Source of the DNA: Lachnospiraceae bacterium
GTDB lineage: Bacteria > Bacillota > Clostridia > Lachnospirales > Anaerotignaceae
Direction: 5' to 3'
Assembly: GCA_028695945.1 (NCBI GenBank)
Contig: JAQVIB010000126.1
Location: forward strand, 1 to 6,271
DNA length: 6,271 nucleotides
Part shown: positions 5,641-6,271 of the stretch, in pieces
Layout: each line of letters begins with the position of its first letter
How positions within the stretch are numbered: position 1 is the stretch's first letter
Program-made: the position numbers and the translations under genes
Notes under the pieces: generated by a model
The model's database searches: none
The model's input: the letters and a program-made list of their open reading frames with translations, nothing else
Told to the model about the DNA's origin: nothing

Positions 5641-6271
5641 ATGGATAACAGGCAATTGCTTAACGACAGCCTTAATAAAATGGGCATAGATATTACCGAA
5701 AAACAGACACAGCAATTTTTTGATTACAAGAGCCTTCTTTTGCAGTGGAATGAAAAAATGAACCTTACTGCAATAACTGACGAGGGTGAGGTTGTTATAA
5801 AGCATTTTGCAGATTCAGTGTCTATACTTAGTGCTGTAAATATAGAAGAGGGTGCAACAATAATTGATGTTGGCACGGGTGCAGGGTTTCCTGGGTTACC
5901 AGTAAAAATAGTGCGACCAGACCTTAAAGTTACCTTATTGGATAGCCTAAACAAAAGAATTGGATTTTTGAACGAAGTTTGTACACAGCTTAACCTTGAA
6001 ACCGTGGATAATATCCACGCTAGAGCAGAAGATGGTGGACAAAACACTGAACTTAGAGAAAAATTTGATTACTGCCTTTCTCGTGCAGTTGCCAACCTTG
6101 CTGTTTTAAGTGAATATTGCTTACCATTTGTTAAAGTTGGTGGCGGTTTTATTTCCCTTAAAGGTCCAGACGTTACCCAAGAGGTAAATGACGGAGAAAC
6201 TGCAATTAAAAAGCTGGGTGGAAGGGTTGAACAGGTAATTAAAATTGAAATACCAAACAGCGACATTACCC
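5641..6271 (+). CDS. rsmG: 16S rRNA (guanine-N7)-methyltransferase RsmG (GidB), 5' part
   Basis: The frame is open from ATG 5641 to the window edge: 210 complete codons plus one base, with no stop reached. The family is about 205-240 residues, so the gene is probably nearly complete. RsmG methylates N7 of a guanine in the 530 loop of 16S rRNA (G527 in E. coli numbering) using S-adenosylmethionine. Loss is known to give low-level streptomycin resistance. Visible motifs are W-N-x-x-M-N-L-T-A-I (about 36-45), KHFADS (54-59), the SAM-binding loop IDVGTGAGFPG (75-85), LLDSLNKRIGFL (99-110), SRAVANL (147-153) and the lysine-glycine LKG (173-175). Its place downstream of mnmG is standard. The upstream small ORF ends 12 nt before it, so it is likely the last visible member of an mnmG operon. 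Confidence 0.97.
   Translation, partial: MDNRQLLNDSLNKMGIDITEKQTQQFFDYKSLLLQWNEKMNLTAITDEGEVVIKHFADSVSILSAVNIEEGATIIDVGTGAGFPGLPVKIVRPDLKVTLLDSLNKRIGFLNEVCTQLNLETVDNIHARAEDGGQNTELREKFDYCLSRAVANLAVLSEYCLPFVKVGGGFISLKGPDVTQEVNDGETAIKKLGGRVEQVIKIEIPNSDIT

Noticed and set aside
5406..5687. 93-residue open frame on the - strand across the small ORF
   Set aside because: It overlaps three + strand genes, has no Shine-Dalgarno or family resemblance, and looks like a shadow of the + strand coding pattern.

Overview
This window looks like a piece of a low-GC Gram-positive (Firmicutes, most likely class Clostridia) chromosome. It carries the classic gene block found near the replication origin in this group: yidD (3' end) - yidC - jag/khpB - mnmE - mnmG - a small unknown gene - rsmG (5' part). 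All genes lie on the + strand, and no credible gene was seen on the - strand. The assignment rests on AT-rich codon use, strong AGGAGG-type ribosome binding sites, a short YidC without the large periplasmic P1 domain of proteobacteria, and the gene order itself. Genus cannot be told from the sequence.

Region 1 (1-1870) is an envelope/RNA-binding cluster. The last 62 residues of YidD are followed after 38 nt by a GTG-started YidC membrane insertase of 339 residues. Three nt after it comes Jag/KhpB, an RNA-binding protein with Jag_N, KH and R3H domains. The jag ribosome binding site lies inside the yidC 3' end, so the two are probably co-translated.

Region 2 (1871-1962) is a compact regulatory junction. 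A 9-bp terminator hairpin and a perfect TATAAT -10 box overlap in such a way that the predicted transcription start falls inside the 5' arm of the terminator.

Region 3 (1963-5429) holds the two subunits of the tRNA wobble-uridine modification enzyme, MnmE (461 aa) and MnmG (630 aa). They are separated by 188 nt, of which 145 nt is a striking structured element (3371-3515). It has perfect 9-bp terminal inverted repeats and five consecutive internal hairpins, one of them a good terminator candidate. It resembles a MITE-like or dispersed intergenic repeat.

Region 4 (5422-6271) begins with a 68-codon, strongly basic ORF that starts inside the last codons of mnmG and ends 12 nt before rsmG. It has its own Shine-Dalgarno and I do not recognise it. 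RsmG, the 16S rRNA m7G methyltransferase, follows and runs off the right edge without a stop.

Together the genes cover membrane-protein insertion (YidD, YidC, with Jag), tRNA modification (MnmE/MnmG) and rRNA methylation (RsmG): ordinary housekeeping functions. The parts most worth a second look are the 145-bp structured element, the overlapping promoter/terminator and the small basic ORF.
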